A stretch of DNA of 64,000 bases from Candidatus Brachythrix odensensis (GCA_016714465.1 JADKDT010000001.1:248001-312000); one strand, 5' to 3'; positions 24,207 through 32,743 are shown, counted from the first letter of the stretch. The notes: generated by a model not told the origin, from the sequence alone. A program made the numbers and translations.

Positions 24207-25067
24207 ATGACCACCCGCCGCACGAACCTCACCCCCTACCTGCTGGTGGCGCCCGCGCTGGTCTTCATGGCCATCTTCTTCGCCTACCCGATGGTCGAGG
24301 CGTTTGGACTGGCCTTTCGTGATAATGACACCGGCGCGCTGACCCTGAGTTACTTTCAGAAGATGGTCAGCGACGTGCAGTTCCAGCCGGCGCTCACCAC
24401 CACCCTGCTCCTGATCGTCATCCTCATTCCGATCCAGTTCGCAGTCGCCCTGGCCATGGCCCTGCTCGTCAACGCCAAACTCAAGGGGGCCAGCCTCTTT
24501 CTCTACATCTACGCCATCCCCCTGGCGGTGAGCGAACTGGCGGCCGGCATCGTCTGGTTCAACATCTTCACCAACAACGGCTTTCTCAACAGCCTGCTGG
24601 TGCAATCCGGGCTGATCGAGCGCCCGTTCCTCTTTCTGAGCTATCAGAACCAGGGCTGGTTGATTCTGGCCGTTGTGCTGGCCGAGGCCTGGCGGGCGAC
24701 CAGCATCATTATGGTCATCCTGGTCTCGGGGCTGCAGTCCATCCCAAGTGACTATCTGGAGGCCGCCGAGGTCTTCGGGGCCGATCAATTCCGGAAGATC
24801 ACCAAGGTCATCCTGCCTCTGCTCCGCCCGAGCCTGCAGGTTGCCCTGATCCTGCGCACGATCCTGGCCTTCCAGGTCTTCGGGGTGGCCCTGGCGGTGG
24901 CCGGCACCGGAATCAGCCTGCTGGCCGGCGAAGCCTATAAGTGGTACTACACCATCCGGAATCCAAACGTCGCCGCCGCTTACGCCAGCGTCATCCTGAT
25001 CCTGTCAATCGCCTCGACGGTGGTGTTCCTGGTCGGCCTGCGTTCGAAAAACGGGGAAGCGCTATGA
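24207..25067 (+). CDS. ABC sugar transporter permease (MalF/UgpA-like)
   Basis: The first of two inner-membrane permeases. The 286 residues have six hydrophobic segments and the EAA loop DYLEAAEVFGADQFRKITKVILPLLRP (about residues 188-214), which docks onto the ATPase. The ATG at 24207 gives MTTRRTNLTPYLLVAPALVF; an upstream in-frame ATG at 24147 would add an unconserved polar stretch. No clear ribosome-binding site is seen, but the gene is 61 bases after the binding protein. The stop overlaps the next start as ATGA. Confidence 0.92.
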   Translation: MTTRRTNLTPYLLVAPALVFMAIFFAYPMVEAFGLAFRDNDTGALTLSYFQKMVSDVQFQPALTTTLLLIVILIPIQFAVALAMALLVNAKLKGASLFLYIYAIPLAVSELAAGIVWFNIFTNNGFLNSLLVQSGLIERPFLFLSYQNQGWLILAVVLAEAWRATSIIMVILVSGLQSIPSDYLEAAEVFGADQFRKITKVILPLLRPSLQVALILRTILAFQVFGVALAVAGTGISLLAGEAYKWYYTIRNPNVAAAYASVILILSIASTVVFLVGLRSKNGEAL

Positions 25068-25876
25068 AGGGTCTCAAACTCAGCCGCGTCTTGACCTACG
25101 TGGGGGCCGTGCTCATGGCCCTGTGGATTCTTGTTCCAATCTGGTTGATCGCCGTGTCGGCCTTCAGCACCCGACAAGGCATCTTTGATTTCCCCAAGGC
25201 GCTTCTGCCCAATCCCTTCAGCGCCGACACGATGTCCTTCTTCCTGGGCGCGACGAACGTGCTGCCCAGCGCAGGGCGAAGCGTCGTGGTGGCCATCATC
25301 ACCATCGTGATCTCGAGCGTGATCGGCGCGCCGGCCGGGTATGCCCTGGCCCGCTTCAACTTCCGCGGGCGGGATGTCTTCCGCCTGGTCATCGTCAGCA
25401 CCCGGGCCTTCCCGATTGTCATTCTGTCGATCCCCATCGCGGTGGCCTACATCCAGTTGGGCATCAACGACAACGTTTTCAGCCTGGCCCTCATGCACTG
25501 CGCGCTGGCTCTGCCCTTCACGGTGCTGGTGACCAGCAGCGTCTTTGCCGGCGTGCCGCGCGATCTCGAGGAGGCTGCTGAGACCCTGGGCTGCTCGCCG
25601 CTGCAGGCCTTCATGCGGGTCGTGCTGCCGCTGGCCCTGCCCGGCCTGGCCGCCGCGACGTTGTTCACCTTTGTGTTGAGCTGGAACGAAGTTTTCGCAT
25701 CGGTGATCCTGACCAGCCGCAATCGGACCTTGCCGGCCTTGCTGGTCGCTCAGCTTGACGAGTCGCCGCTGAATTACAAGTACGCCGGCGGCTTCTTCCT
25801 GCTCGCCCCGAGCATGGTCTTCATGCTCTTCATTCGCAAATACCTGTTCACCCTGTGGGGACGCGTTAGCCGATAA
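25064..25876 (+). CDS. ABC sugar transporter permease (MalG/UgpE-like)
   Basis: The second permease, 270 residues, with six membrane segments starting LSRVLTYVGAVLMALWILVP. The EAA loop is RDLEEAAETLGCSPLQAFMRVVLPLALPG (about residues 165-195). It starts at the ATG overlapping the previous stop (ATGA at 25064-25067), indicating translational coupling. The gene ends two bases before a strong palindrome; the ATPase gene follows after it. Together the permeases make a heterodimeric CUT1-type channel. Confidence 0.92.
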   Translation: MKGLKLSRVLTYVGAVLMALWILVPIWLIAVSAFSTRQGIFDFPKALLPNPFSADTMSFFLGATNVLPSAGRSVVVAIITIVISSVIGAPAGYALARFNFRGRDVFRLVIVSTRAFPIVILSIPIAVAYIQLGINDNVFSLALMHCALALPFTVLVTSSVFAGVPRDLEEAAETLGCSPLQAFMRVVLPLALPGLAAATLFTFVLSWNEVFASVILTSRNRTLPALLVAQLDESPLNYKYAGGFFLLAPSMVFMLFIRKYLFTLWGRVSR

Positions 25877-25877
25877 G

Positions 25878-25921
25878 TTCCGTTTCGTCCCCGCGCGCTG
25901 GCGCGCGGGGACGAAACGGAA
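25878..25921. repeat. Palindrome with perfect 21-bp arms inside the importer operon
   Basis: TTCCGTTTCGTCCCCGCGCG and its exact complement meet at a two-base TG tip; AAAAA follows. It separates the permease and ATPase genes of one operon, so on the plus strand it could attenuate expression of the ATPase and enzymes. Confidence 0.88.
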
Positions 25922-25933
25922 AAACACACCAAT

Positions 25934-26935
25934 ATGGCTGAAATCCAACTCAACCACATCATCAAGAGCTACGGCAAGGCCCGGGCGACGAACGACGTCA
26001 GCCTGACGATCAAGGACAAGGAGTTCATGGTCCTGCTCGGCCCGAGCGGCTGCGGCAAGACCACCCTCCTGCGCGCGATTGCCGGGCTCGAGGCCATCGA
26101 CAGCGGCACGGTCACCATCGGCGGGCGGGACGTGACCAACGTGCCGCCGCGCTTCCGCGACATCGCGATGGTCTTCCAGAGCTATGCCGTCTTCCCCCAT
26201 CTGACCGTGTGGGACAACATCGCCTTTGGCCTGCGGATGAAGAAGCTGCCCGATACCGAGGTCAAGAAAAGGGTGGAGATGAGCGCCGAGATGCTCCGCA
26301 TTACGGACTATCTCCAGCGATTTCCCGCCCAGCTCTCAGGCGGGCAGCGCCAGCGGGTGGCCGTGGCGCGCGCCCTGGCCATGCCCAGCGGCGTGCTGCT
26401 CATGGGCGAGCCGCTCAGCAACCTCGACGCGCTGCTGCGCCTGGATATGCGGGCCGAGCTCAAGAAGCTCCTGCGCGATGCCGGCGCGACCACTGTCTAT
26501 GTCACCCATGATCAGGTCGAGGCGCTCTCGCTGGGCGACCGGATCGCGGTGATGAAACAGGGTGTCATCCTGCAATGCGACTCGCCCCTGCGGGTGTATG
26601 ACCATCCCGTCGACAAGTTCGTGGGCGGCTTTATTGGAAACCCGCCGATGAACTTCCTGCGCGCGGCGGGTCTGGCCGCGATCGGGCTGATCGCGCCCCC
26701 CGGCTACGATCTCGTCGGCATCCGGGCTGAAAACCTGGATTCGTTCACGTCACCGATGTCCGGCGCGCTGGAGGCCAGCATCCTCGTCGTTGAGCCGCTG
26801 GGCTCGCACAACCTCATTACCGCCAAAGTGGGCGATGAGTTCATCAAGGTCAACACCCGGGCCGAACTCATGCCCGAACCCGGCTCCAAACTCTGGCTCA
26901 AACCCATGCCCGACAAAGTGCGCTGGTTGAAATAG
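25934..26935 (+). CDS. ABC sugar transporter ATPase (MalK/UgpC-like) with altered Walker B
   Basis: The ATP-binding subunit, 333 residues. It has Walker A LGPSGCGKTTLLRAIAG, Q-loop MVFQSYAVFPHLTV, signature LSGGQRQRVAVARALAM and H-loop VYVTHDQVEALSLGDRI. A TOBE-like tail follows (DLVGIRAENLDSF to the end), somewhat shorter than MalK. The Walker B segment reads VLLMGEPLSNLDALLR, where the family has MDEP: the Mg-coordinating Asp is a Gly. GGC versus GAC is one base, so an error or a recent mutation are both possible; if real, ATPase activity should be impaired. It lies between the permeases and the catabolic enzymes. Confidence 0.9.
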   Translation: MAEIQLNHIIKSYGKARATNDVSLTIKDKEFMVLLGPSGCGKTTLLRAIAGLEAIDSGTVTIGGRDVTNVPPRFRDIAMVFQSYAVFPHLTVWDNIAFGLRMKKLPDTEVKKRVEMSAEMLRITDYLQRFPAQLSGGQRQRVAVARALAMPSGVLLMGEPLSNLDALLRLDMRAELKKLLRDAGATTVYVTHDQVEALSLGDRIAVMKQGVILQCDSPLRVYDHPVDKFVGGFIGNPPMNFLRAAGLAAIGLIAPPGYDLVGIRAENLDSFTSPMSGALEASILVVEPLGSHNLITAKVGDEFIKVNTRAELMPEPGSKLWLKPMPDKVRWLK

Positions 26936-26943
26936 CGGACGCC

Positions 26944-28659
26944 ATGTCTGAGAACACGATCCGCGAGGGCCTCGCGTTTCTGTATGGCCCCGAGGCCGGC
27001 GATAGGGCCTTCGCCGCCGTGCGGGACAAACTGGCCGCGTTTGGGCGCGCGGCCGTGGCCCGGCCGCGCGCCCAAACGCCCCTCTCCGAGCGCGACGCCA
27101 TCTTGATCACTTACGGCGACATGCTGCGCGAGCCCGGCGTCGCGCCGTTGCGCACGCTGGCCGGCTTTGCCGCCGCGCGCCTTGATGGCGTCGTCAGCGG
27201 CGTTCACGTTCTGCCCTTCTATCCCTACACCAGTGACGACGGCTTCAGCGTCGTCGACTACCGGGCGGTCAACCCGGATTTGGGCGGGTGGGAGGATGTG
27301 TCCGCGCTCGGCCGGCGCTTCAGCCTGATGTTCGACGCGGTCATCAACCACGTCAGCGCCAGCAGCCACTACTTCCAGGGCTTCCTGCGTGGCGATCCGG
27401 CCTGGCGCAATCTCGCCATCGTCATCGATGATCCGACCGACCCGCGCCTGGCTCTGGTCACCCGCCCGCGCACGTTGCCGCTGCTCACCCCGTTTCAGAC
27501 CGTGGACGGCGTCAAGCAGGTGTGGACGACCTTCAGCGCCGACCAGATCGATCTGAACTACGGCTCGCCGGCGGTCCTGCTCGAAGTCCTGGACGTGTTG
27601 CTGGAGTACGTCAGGCGCGGGGCGCGCCTGATCCGCCTGGACGCCATCGCCTTCATGTGGAAGACGCTTGGCACGCCGTGCGTCCATCTGCCCCAGACCC
27701 ACCGCATCATCCAGATCCTGCGGGCAGCCCTGGACGAAGCCGCGCCGGGGACCGTCCTGATCACCGAGACCAACGTGCCGCATGCCGACAACGTCAGTTA
27801 CTTTGGCGACGGGACGAATGAAGCGCAATTGGTCTATAACTTCGCTTTGCCGCCCCTGACCGTGGATGCCTTCCGCAGGGGCGATGCGCGCGCGCTGACC
27901 AGCTGGGCGCGGACGTTGCGCCTGCCATCAGGTCAGACGACCTTCTTCAACTTCCTGGCCTCGCATGACGGGATCGGGCTCAACCCGGCCCGGGGCATCC
28001 TGCCTGAGGCCGAGGTCCTGGCCCTGGCCGCGGGAACCCGGGCGCGCGGCGGATTTGTCAGCGACAAGGCCATGCCGGATGGCAGCCGCAGCCCGTACGA
28101 GATGAACATCAACTTCATGGATGCCATCGCGCCGGAGCCCTCGGCATCCGGGCCCGCGCGCCTGGCCCAACGTATGATCGCCGCCCACGCCATCATGCTG
28201 GCGTTGCAGGGCGTGCCGGGGCTGTACTTCCACAGCCTGTTCGGCTCGCACGGGTGGACGGAGGGCGTTGAACTGCTGGGCTACAACCGGGCGGTCAATC
28301 GCGAGAAGCTCGCCCTGTCCGTGCTCGACGCCGAGCTCGTCGATCCGGCCAGTCTGCGCCGGCGGGTCTTCGACGGGCTGAGCGCGTTGCTCCGCGCGCG
28401 GGCCGCCCACCCGGCTTTCGATCCGTTCAGCCCGCAAGAGGTCCTCGACCTCGGCCCGGCCGTCTTCGCCGTCAGGCGCGCTCACCAGGGCGATCGGGTC
28501 ACCTGCATCGTCAATGTCACCAGGCCCAATCCGTGTCTGTTGATCTGGACAACGCCAAGCGATATCGTCACCGGTCAGGCGATCGACGTGTCCGACGGCA
28601 TCCTGCGCCTCGAACCCTATCAAGTCATCTGGGCGTCCGACGCCCCACGCTCATCATGA
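26944..28659 (+). CDS. GH13_18 glycoside phosphorylase, probably glucosylglycerate phosphorylase
   Basis: Phosphorolytic alpha-glucosidase of the sucrose-phosphorylase subfamily; it would turn the imported glucoside plus phosphate into glucose 1-phosphate and the aglycone. In 571 residues one sees VSGVHVLPFYPYTSDDGFSV, FDAVINHVSASSHYFQGFL, the nucleophile Asp in RLIRLDAIAFMWKTLGT, HLPQTHRI, the acid/base Glu in LITETNVPHADNVSYFGDG, and the third acid in LASHDGIGLNPARGI. The last blocks resemble sucrose-6-phosphate and glucosylglycerate phosphorylases more than sucrose phosphorylase. With a GH63 hydrolase coupled next to it, glucosylglycerate is the favoured substrate. It starts 9 bases after the ATPase and overlaps the next gene by ATGA. 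Confidence 0.82.
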   Translation: MSENTIREGLAFLYGPEAGDRAFAAVRDKLAAFGRAAVARPRAQTPLSERDAILITYGDMLREPGVAPLRTLAGFAAARLDGVVSGVHVLPFYPYTSDDGFSVVDYRAVNPDLGGWEDVSALGRRFSLMFDAVINHVSASSHYFQGFLRGDPAWRNLAIVIDDPTDPRLALVTRPRTLPLLTPFQTVDGVKQVWTTFSADQIDLNYGSPAVLLEVLDVLLEYVRRGARLIRLDAIAFMWKTLGTPCVHLPQTHRIIQILRAALDEAAPGTVLITETNVPHADNVSYFGDGTNEAQLVYNFALPPLTVDAFRRGDARALTSWARTLRLPSGQTTFFNFLASHDGIGLNPARGILPEAEVLALAAGTRARGGFVSDKAMPDGSRSPYEMNINFMDAIAPEPSASGPARLAQRMIAAHAIMLALQGVPGLYFHSLFGSHGWTEGVELLGYNRAVNREKLALSVLDAELVDPASLRRRVFDGLSALLRARAAHPAFDPFSPQEVLDLGPAVFAVRRAHQGDRVTCIVNVTRPNPCLLIWTTPSDIVTGQAIDVSDGILRLEPYQVIWASDAPRSS

Positions 28660-29954
28660 TTTCTGAATCGCTTCTGGCCCGAGTCCGCACAACGCTGAAA
28701 GGCAATGACACCGGGACGTTCATCAAGCCCTCGCCCGGGCAGTATCCGCACCAGTGGAACTGGGACAGCGCCGTCATCGCCCTGGGGCTGAGCCACTTCG
28801 ACCCCGCCCGGGCCTGGGCCGAGGTCGAGTCGCTGCTGACCTCGCAATGGCGGGATGGGATGGTCCCCCACATCATCTACCACCACGGGCCGAGCGATTA
28901 CTTCCCGCCGCCTGACTTCTGGCAGACCGCCGGGCTGGCCCGCGCGGGCGATATCCCCTCGAGCGCCTTCACCCAGCCGCCGATCCTGGCGAGCGTGGTC
29001 CGGATGCTGCTCGAGCGCCCGTCCACGTCTGGCCTGATCGACGACGCGACCCTGCGCCGGCACTACGAGCGGATGCTGGCCTGGCAGCGCTGGCTGCACG
29101 TCACGCGCTGTCCGGATGGGACAGGGCTGCCCTGCCTGATCCATCCGTGGGAGAGCGGGGCCGATAACTCGCCCCGTTGGGCGGCGATCCTGGATGGCAT
29201 TACGCCGGTCGATCTGCCGCCCTTCAAGCGCCGCGACACGGTGCACGTCAAGGCCGATGAGCGCCCGCGCCCGGAGGACTACGCCCGCTTTGTCCACATC
29301 ATCAACCTCGGCCGCCAATTGCGCTGGGAGCCCGCGGCGCTGCTGGCCCGGATGCCCTTCCTGGTTCAGGACATCATGTACATCGCCATCCTGCACCGGG
29401 CCGATGAGGACCTGGCCTGGCTGGGCGCGCGGCTGAGGGCTGACACGCGGGAGATCGAGGGTTGGCGGGCAAGCACAACGGCCATCTTCGACCAGCGCTT
29501 TTGGGACGAGAAGCGCGGGTTGTATTTTGACTATGACGCGCGGGCCGGCCACCGGATCGAGATTGCCTCCTATGCGCCGTTCACGACCCTGTTCGCCGGG
29601 CTGCCCACGACTGCCCAGGCCGCGCGCCTGGTGAACGAGCACCTGCTCAACCCGGCCGAATTCGCCCCGGGTGGACCGCTCAAATTTGGCGTGCCGACCA
29701 TCGCCGCCAACGAACCGCTGTTCGGGCCGCGCCGCTACTGGTGCGGGCCGGTGTGGGTGATCATCAACTGGATCATCACGATCGGCCTGCGCCGCTATGG
29801 CTATGCCGACCTCGCGGACAAGCTGGCGGCCGACACGCTGGGTCTGGTCGAGGCGCAGGGTTTCCACGAGTACTACGACCCGCGCGATGGCTCGGCCTGC
29901 GGCGCGGCTGACTTCTCGTGGAGCGCGGCCCTGGCGCTGGAGATGGCGGCATAA
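28656..29954 (+). CDS. GH63-type glucosylglycerate/mannosylglycerate hydrolase
   Basis: A 432-residue (alpha/alpha)6-barrel hydrolase of the bacterial MgH/GgH kind, which split mannosylglycerate or glucosylglycerate into the hexose and glycerate. Visible blocks are QYPHQWNWDSAVIALGLSHF (substrate-binding and a catalytic Asp), GMVPHIIYHHGPSDYFP, PWESGADNSPRW, WDEKRGLYFDYDAR, GPVWVIINWIITIGLRRYG and the C-terminal GFHEYYDPRDGSACGA with the proposed second catalytic acid. The start ATG overlaps the phosphorylase stop (ATGA). Having a hydrolase and a phosphorylase for the same class of solute in one operon is unusual. A palindrome follows the stop. Confidence 0.8.
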   Translation: MISESLLARVRTTLKGNDTGTFIKPSPGQYPHQWNWDSAVIALGLSHFDPARAWAEVESLLTSQWRDGMVPHIIYHHGPSDYFPPPDFWQTAGLARAGDIPSSAFTQPPILASVVRMLLERPSTSGLIDDATLRRHYERMLAWQRWLHVTRCPDGTGLPCLIHPWESGADNSPRWAAILDGITPVDLPPFKRRDTVHVKADERPRPEDYARFVHIINLGRQLRWEPAALLARMPFLVQDIMYIAILHRADEDLAWLGARLRADTREIEGWRASTTAIFDQRFWDEKRGLYFDYDARAGHRIEIASYAPFTTLFAGLPTTAQAARLVNEHLLNPAEFAPGGPLKFGVPTIAANEPLFGPRRYWCGPVWVIINWIITIGLRRYGYADLADKLAADTLGLVEAQGFHEYYDPRDGSACGAADFSWSAALALEMAA

Positions 29955-29964
29955 GTCCAAACTC

Positions 29965-30015
29965 ATTTCGGGAGAGATACGCCCCGGCGGAGCCGGGGCG
30001 TATCTCTCCCGAAAT
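29965..30015. repeat. Capped palindrome, perfect 24-bp arms, GGCGGAGCC cap
   Basis: ATTTCGGGAGAGATACGCCC and complement, tip GGC-GGA-GCC. It lies 11 bases after the last gene of the importer operon. The outer arm is shared with the palindrome at 6342, where the inner arm differs but still pairs. Confidence 0.9.
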
Positions 30016-30090
30016 CAATCTGCAATCGCTGCGAGTGGCTGAGAGTCGCCGCGAAGCGCTAGGACCCAAGAACCACAAACAAAGCCACTT

Positions 30091-30146
30091 TCCGAGACGA
30101 TATCCCCCGCCCCGGCGTACGCCGGGGCGGGGGATATCAACTCGGA
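30091..30146. repeat. Palindrome with GACGATATCCCCC arm and GGCGTACGCC core
   Basis: TCCGAGACGATATCCCCCGC runs into CCCCGGCGTACGCCGGGG and returns, with a two-base mismatch in the outer right arm (GATATCAACTCGGA). The same outer arm is found at 59178 with a GCGAAGC cap. Confidence 0.85.
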
Positions 30147-30157
30147 GAAATCTGCGG

Positions 30158-30163
30158 CACAAT
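30158..30163 (+). promoter_or_regulatory. -10-like hexamer of the HpaI aldolase gene
   Basis: CACAAT is followed by 7 bases and the ATG at 30171. It overlaps the alternative ATG at 30162, which argues for the later start. Confidence 0.45.
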
Positions 30164-30170
30164 GCCCGCC

Positions 30171-30995
30171 ATGCGCAACAACGAAACCCTCGCCAAGGTG
30201 AAGTCCGGCCAGCTCGCGCTCGGACTGTGGTTCAACTCAGGCAATCACGCCCTCGCCCGTTTGCTGGCCGCCCAGGGGCTGATGGACTGGCTGCTGGTCG
30301 ACACCGAGCACTGCCCGACCGACCTGTCGACGGTGGCAGTGCTGTGCGCCGCCATCGCCGACGTGAGCGGCGGGCGGACCACCCCGCTGGTCCGCGTCGT
30401 CGACGGGACGATTCATCACATCAAGCAGGCCCTCGACGCCGGCGCGCAGGGCGTGATGTGCCCGCTGGTCGACACGCCCGAGCAGGCCGCCCGCATCGTC
30501 GGCTACGCCAAATACCCGCCCCAGGGCGTGCGCGGCAACGGCGGGCTGATGCCCCATCTCGGCTTCGCGATGAACCGGGCCCAGTACACCGAGGCTGCCA
30601 ATCGCGAGACCCTGGTCGCCGTGCAGATCGAGACGAAACTGGCGGTCGAGAATGTTGATGCGATCGCGGCCGTGCCGGGCGTCGACGTGCTCTTCATCGG
30701 CCCAAACGACCTGCATATCTCGCTCGGCTACGGGCCAAGCTATTGGAGCGATGCGCCGCTCTTTCGAGCCGCGGCCGACAAGGTGCTCGCCGCGGCGGCC
30801 AGGCACGGCAAGGCGGCCGGGATCCTGATGGGCAACGCCACCCAGGCCAAGGCCCGCCGGGCCGACGGTTTCACCTTTATCGGGATGGGGGCGGACACCC
30901 TCACCCTCCTCAACGCCGTCGGCGCGGGCTACGCCGAAGTCACCGGCGCTGCCGCGCCGCCCGGCGGCTGGGGCACCCACCTGCGGATGGGTTAG
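30171..30995 (+). CDS. HpcH/HpaI-family class II aldolase (2-dehydro-3-deoxy/4-hydroxy-2-oxo acid aldolase)
   Basis: A metal-dependent pyruvate aldolase of about 274 residues. Motifs in order: LGLWFNSGNHALARLLA, WLLVDTEHCPTDL (conserved D/E-H), RVVDGTIHHIKQALDAGAQGVMCPLVDTPEQA, KYPPQGVRGNGG, VAVQIETKLAVENVDAIAAVPGVDVLFIGPNDL (metal-binding Glu and Asp), and FTFIGMGADTLTLLNA. It cleaves a 4-hydroxy-2-oxoacid to pyruvate and an aldehyde; the exact substrate is not clear. The start at 30171 (MRNNETL) is chosen because a -10-like box overlaps the earlier ATG. It stands between two palindromes and might supply pyruvate to neighbouring oxidation steps, but this is speculation. Confidence 0.88.
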   Translation: MRNNETLAKVKSGQLALGLWFNSGNHALARLLAAQGLMDWLLVDTEHCPTDLSTVAVLCAAIADVSGGRTTPLVRVVDGTIHHIKQALDAGAQGVMCPLVDTPEQAARIVGYAKYPPQGVRGNGGLMPHLGFAMNRAQYTEAANRETLVAVQIETKLAVENVDAIAAVPGVDVLFIGPNDLHISLGYGPSYWSDAPLFRAAADKVLAAAARHGKAAGILMGNATQAKARRADGFTFIGMGADTLTLLNAVGAGYAEVTGAAAPPGGWGTHLRMG

Positions 30996-31041
30996 CGTAC
31001 GCGCCAATTGCCGACGGTCTGCGGTCGTTTGCGGGAGAACG

Positions 31042-31074
31042 GGAGAACGGGAGGCAAATGCCCTCCCGTTCTCC
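31042..31074. repeat. Palindrome with GGAGAACGGGAGG arms
   Basis: GGAGAACGGGAGG pairs with CCTCCCGTTCTCC around GCAAATGC. A direct GGGAGAAC copy precedes it. Same arm family as 22551; it lies 47 bases after the aldolase gene. Confidence 0.75.
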
Positions 31075-31087
31075 TTGTGATTTCAGT

Positions 31088-31093
31088 TAATAT
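31088..31093 (+). promoter_or_regulatory. -10-like hexamer of the alpha-hydroxyacid oxidase gene
   Basis: TAATAT lies 9 bases before the ATG at 31103; no Shine-Dalgarno is visible. Confidence 0.5.
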
Positions 31094-31102
31094 GCCGTGC
31101 CT

Positions 31103-32262
31103 ATGAACATCGACCAAAAATACCCCAGCGTCGCGGAGATGGAAGCGGCGGCCTATCGGCGCCTGCCGCCGTTTATGCGCGATTATCTGTTCGGCGCGCT
31201 GGGGGGCAACGTGAGCCGCCAGAAGAACCGCGACGACCTGAACGCGGTTGAGTTGATGCCGCGCTATCTGTCCGACGGCACTGCGCCTGACATTCGCGCC
31301 ACCCTGTTTGGCCGCGCCTATGACGCGCCGTTTGGTGTCGCGCCGGTTGGTTTGTCCGGGTTGATCTGGCCGAGGGCTGAGCGCATTTTGGCGGCTGCGG
31401 CCAAACGCCATAACATCCCCTATGCGCTCAGCACGGTTGCCACGGCGAGCCTTGAAGACATCCGCGCCATCGCGGGCGAGCATGCCTGGTATCAGCTCTA
31501 TACGCCCAAGCAGCCGGAGGTGGTCAAACATCTGCTCGGTCGATGCGAGGCTGTGGGCTACGACACGCTGTTGCTGACCGTGGATGTGCCGTATGAGACG
31601 CGCCGCGAGCAGGACATCCGCAGTGGATTGACGGTGCCCCCCGCGTTCAATGCCCGGACCGTGTGGCAGATGGTCACCCATCCCGAATGGGCGTTCGCAT
31701 GTTGGCCTCGGGTGTTCCAGGTTTGTCAATATCAAGCCGTGGCCCGAGATGGGCTGGCTCGAAAAACATCGCCAAGTCCATCGCGGCCTCCACCCAGTTT
31801 GTGCGTCGGGGCATGGGCGGGCATATTCTGCCGCAGCGCTTTGCCCTGATTCGCGATTTGTGGAAAGGCAAGTTGTTGGTGAAAGGCGTGCTGGACGCGG
31901 ACGAAGCCAAGCAGTATCTGGCGCTGGGCGCGGATGGCCTGGTCGTCTCCAATCACGGCGGGCGGCAGCTTGATGCCGCGCCCTCCACGGTCAAAGTACT
32001 CCCGAAAATCCGCGCCGCCGTCGGGCCGCAGGTGCCGATCATCGTGGACAGCGGCGTGCGCAACGGGCTCGACATTGCGCGCATGCTGGCGCTGGGCGCG
32101 GATTTCGTCATCATGGGCCGCGCCTTTCACTTTGCCGTCGCCGCGCTCGACAAGCAGGGCGGCGATCACGTGATGAAGGTCCTCAAGAGCGAGTTGCGCT
32201 GCGCGATGGGCCAGATCGGCTGCGCGACTTTGAAGGATTTGCCGGAGTTTTTGGGGAGTTAG
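31103..32262 (+). CDS. FMN-dependent alpha-hydroxyacid oxidase/dehydrogenase (lactate oxidase-like), three indels
   Basis: A glycolate/lactate oxidase-family flavoprotein oxidising an L-2-hydroxyacid to the 2-oxoacid. The N-terminal half reads normally: FGAPVGLSGL-type FGVAPVGLSGLIWPRAERIL, IPYALSTVATASLEDI, AWYQLYTPKQPEVV, LLLTVDVPYETRREQDIRSG. The C-terminal half has LLVKGVLDADEAKQYLALG, the active-site VSNHGGRQLDAAPSTV (His and Arg), VDSGVRNGLDIARMLALGA and IMGRAFHFAVAAL. Between them the frame changes three times within 75 bases (about 31698, 31718, 31769); adding a C, adding a C and dropping a T restores a continuous conserved chain (..LASGVPRFVNIKPW..). The repaired length is about 386 residues, normal. 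These look like consensus errors. Confidence 0.85.
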
Positions 32263-32740
32263 CGGCGGCCGGTGAACTGGCAGGACCGGGCTGCGACCCT
32301 GGCGCGCTCAATGCCGCGGCCAGGGCCAAGACCGCGCCGATGGCCAGAATGCCCGGCGCGAGCAGGGGATTGGCGCCGCCCAACGCCCTTGCGGCGAGTT
32401 CGAGGCCGCCCAGGTCGGGATGGATCTCCAGGGCGAACGCGATGTTCTTCTCGACGTGTTCGAGCGTGCCGTAAGCGGCGCCCAGGCCAATCACGATTAA
32501 CAGGGCGCGCACCATCCGCCCGGCGCGCATCGACGGCGCGCGCCAGATCACGGCCGCGCACAGCAGACCCAGCCCGCACAGCCCGTACGGGATCCACTGG
32601 GTCGGGGTCCGGGTGTGGTCCGACGCGATCAGCTCCACGGGCGTAACGAGGAATATCAACCCTGCCAGGCCGATGAGAAACCGGCGCAGCCTGGCCAACG
32701 CGCGATCCGGGGTGGCGTCTGAAACTGTCACGTTGGGCAA
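32183..32740 (-). CDS. Predicted four-helix membrane protein, unknown
   Basis: As written the frame gives 185 residues from a TTG start at 32740, with four hydrophobic segments (starting FLIGLAGLIFLVTPVELI, WIPYGLCGLGLLCAAVIW, MVRALLIVIGLGAAYGTL, LLAPGILAIGAVLALAAAL). The last ~30 residues are Ser/Pro/Arg-rich and are simply the antisense of the oxidase C-terminus, so the natural end is uncertain; another frame stops at 32259, one base from the oxidase stop, and one indel would put the end there. It begins 4 bases after the HhH protein's repaired stop, suggesting an operon. The family is not recognised. Confidence 0.6.
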   Translation of the reverse strand: MPNVTVSDATPDRALARLRRFLIGLAGLIFLVTPVELIASDHTRTPTQWIPYGLCGLGLLCAAVIWRAPSMRAGRMVRALLIVIGLGAAYGTLEHVEKNIAFALEIHPDLGGLELAARALGGANPLLAPGILAIGAVLALAAALSAPGSQPGPASSPAAANSPKTPANPSKSRSRSGPSRSATRS

Positions 32741-32743
32741 GAC

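Noticed and set aside
22631..24232. Minus-strand open frame opposite the sugar-binding lipoprotein
   Set aside because: Gly/Ala-biased composition with no motif; the plus strand has lipobox, ribosome-binding site and family pattern.
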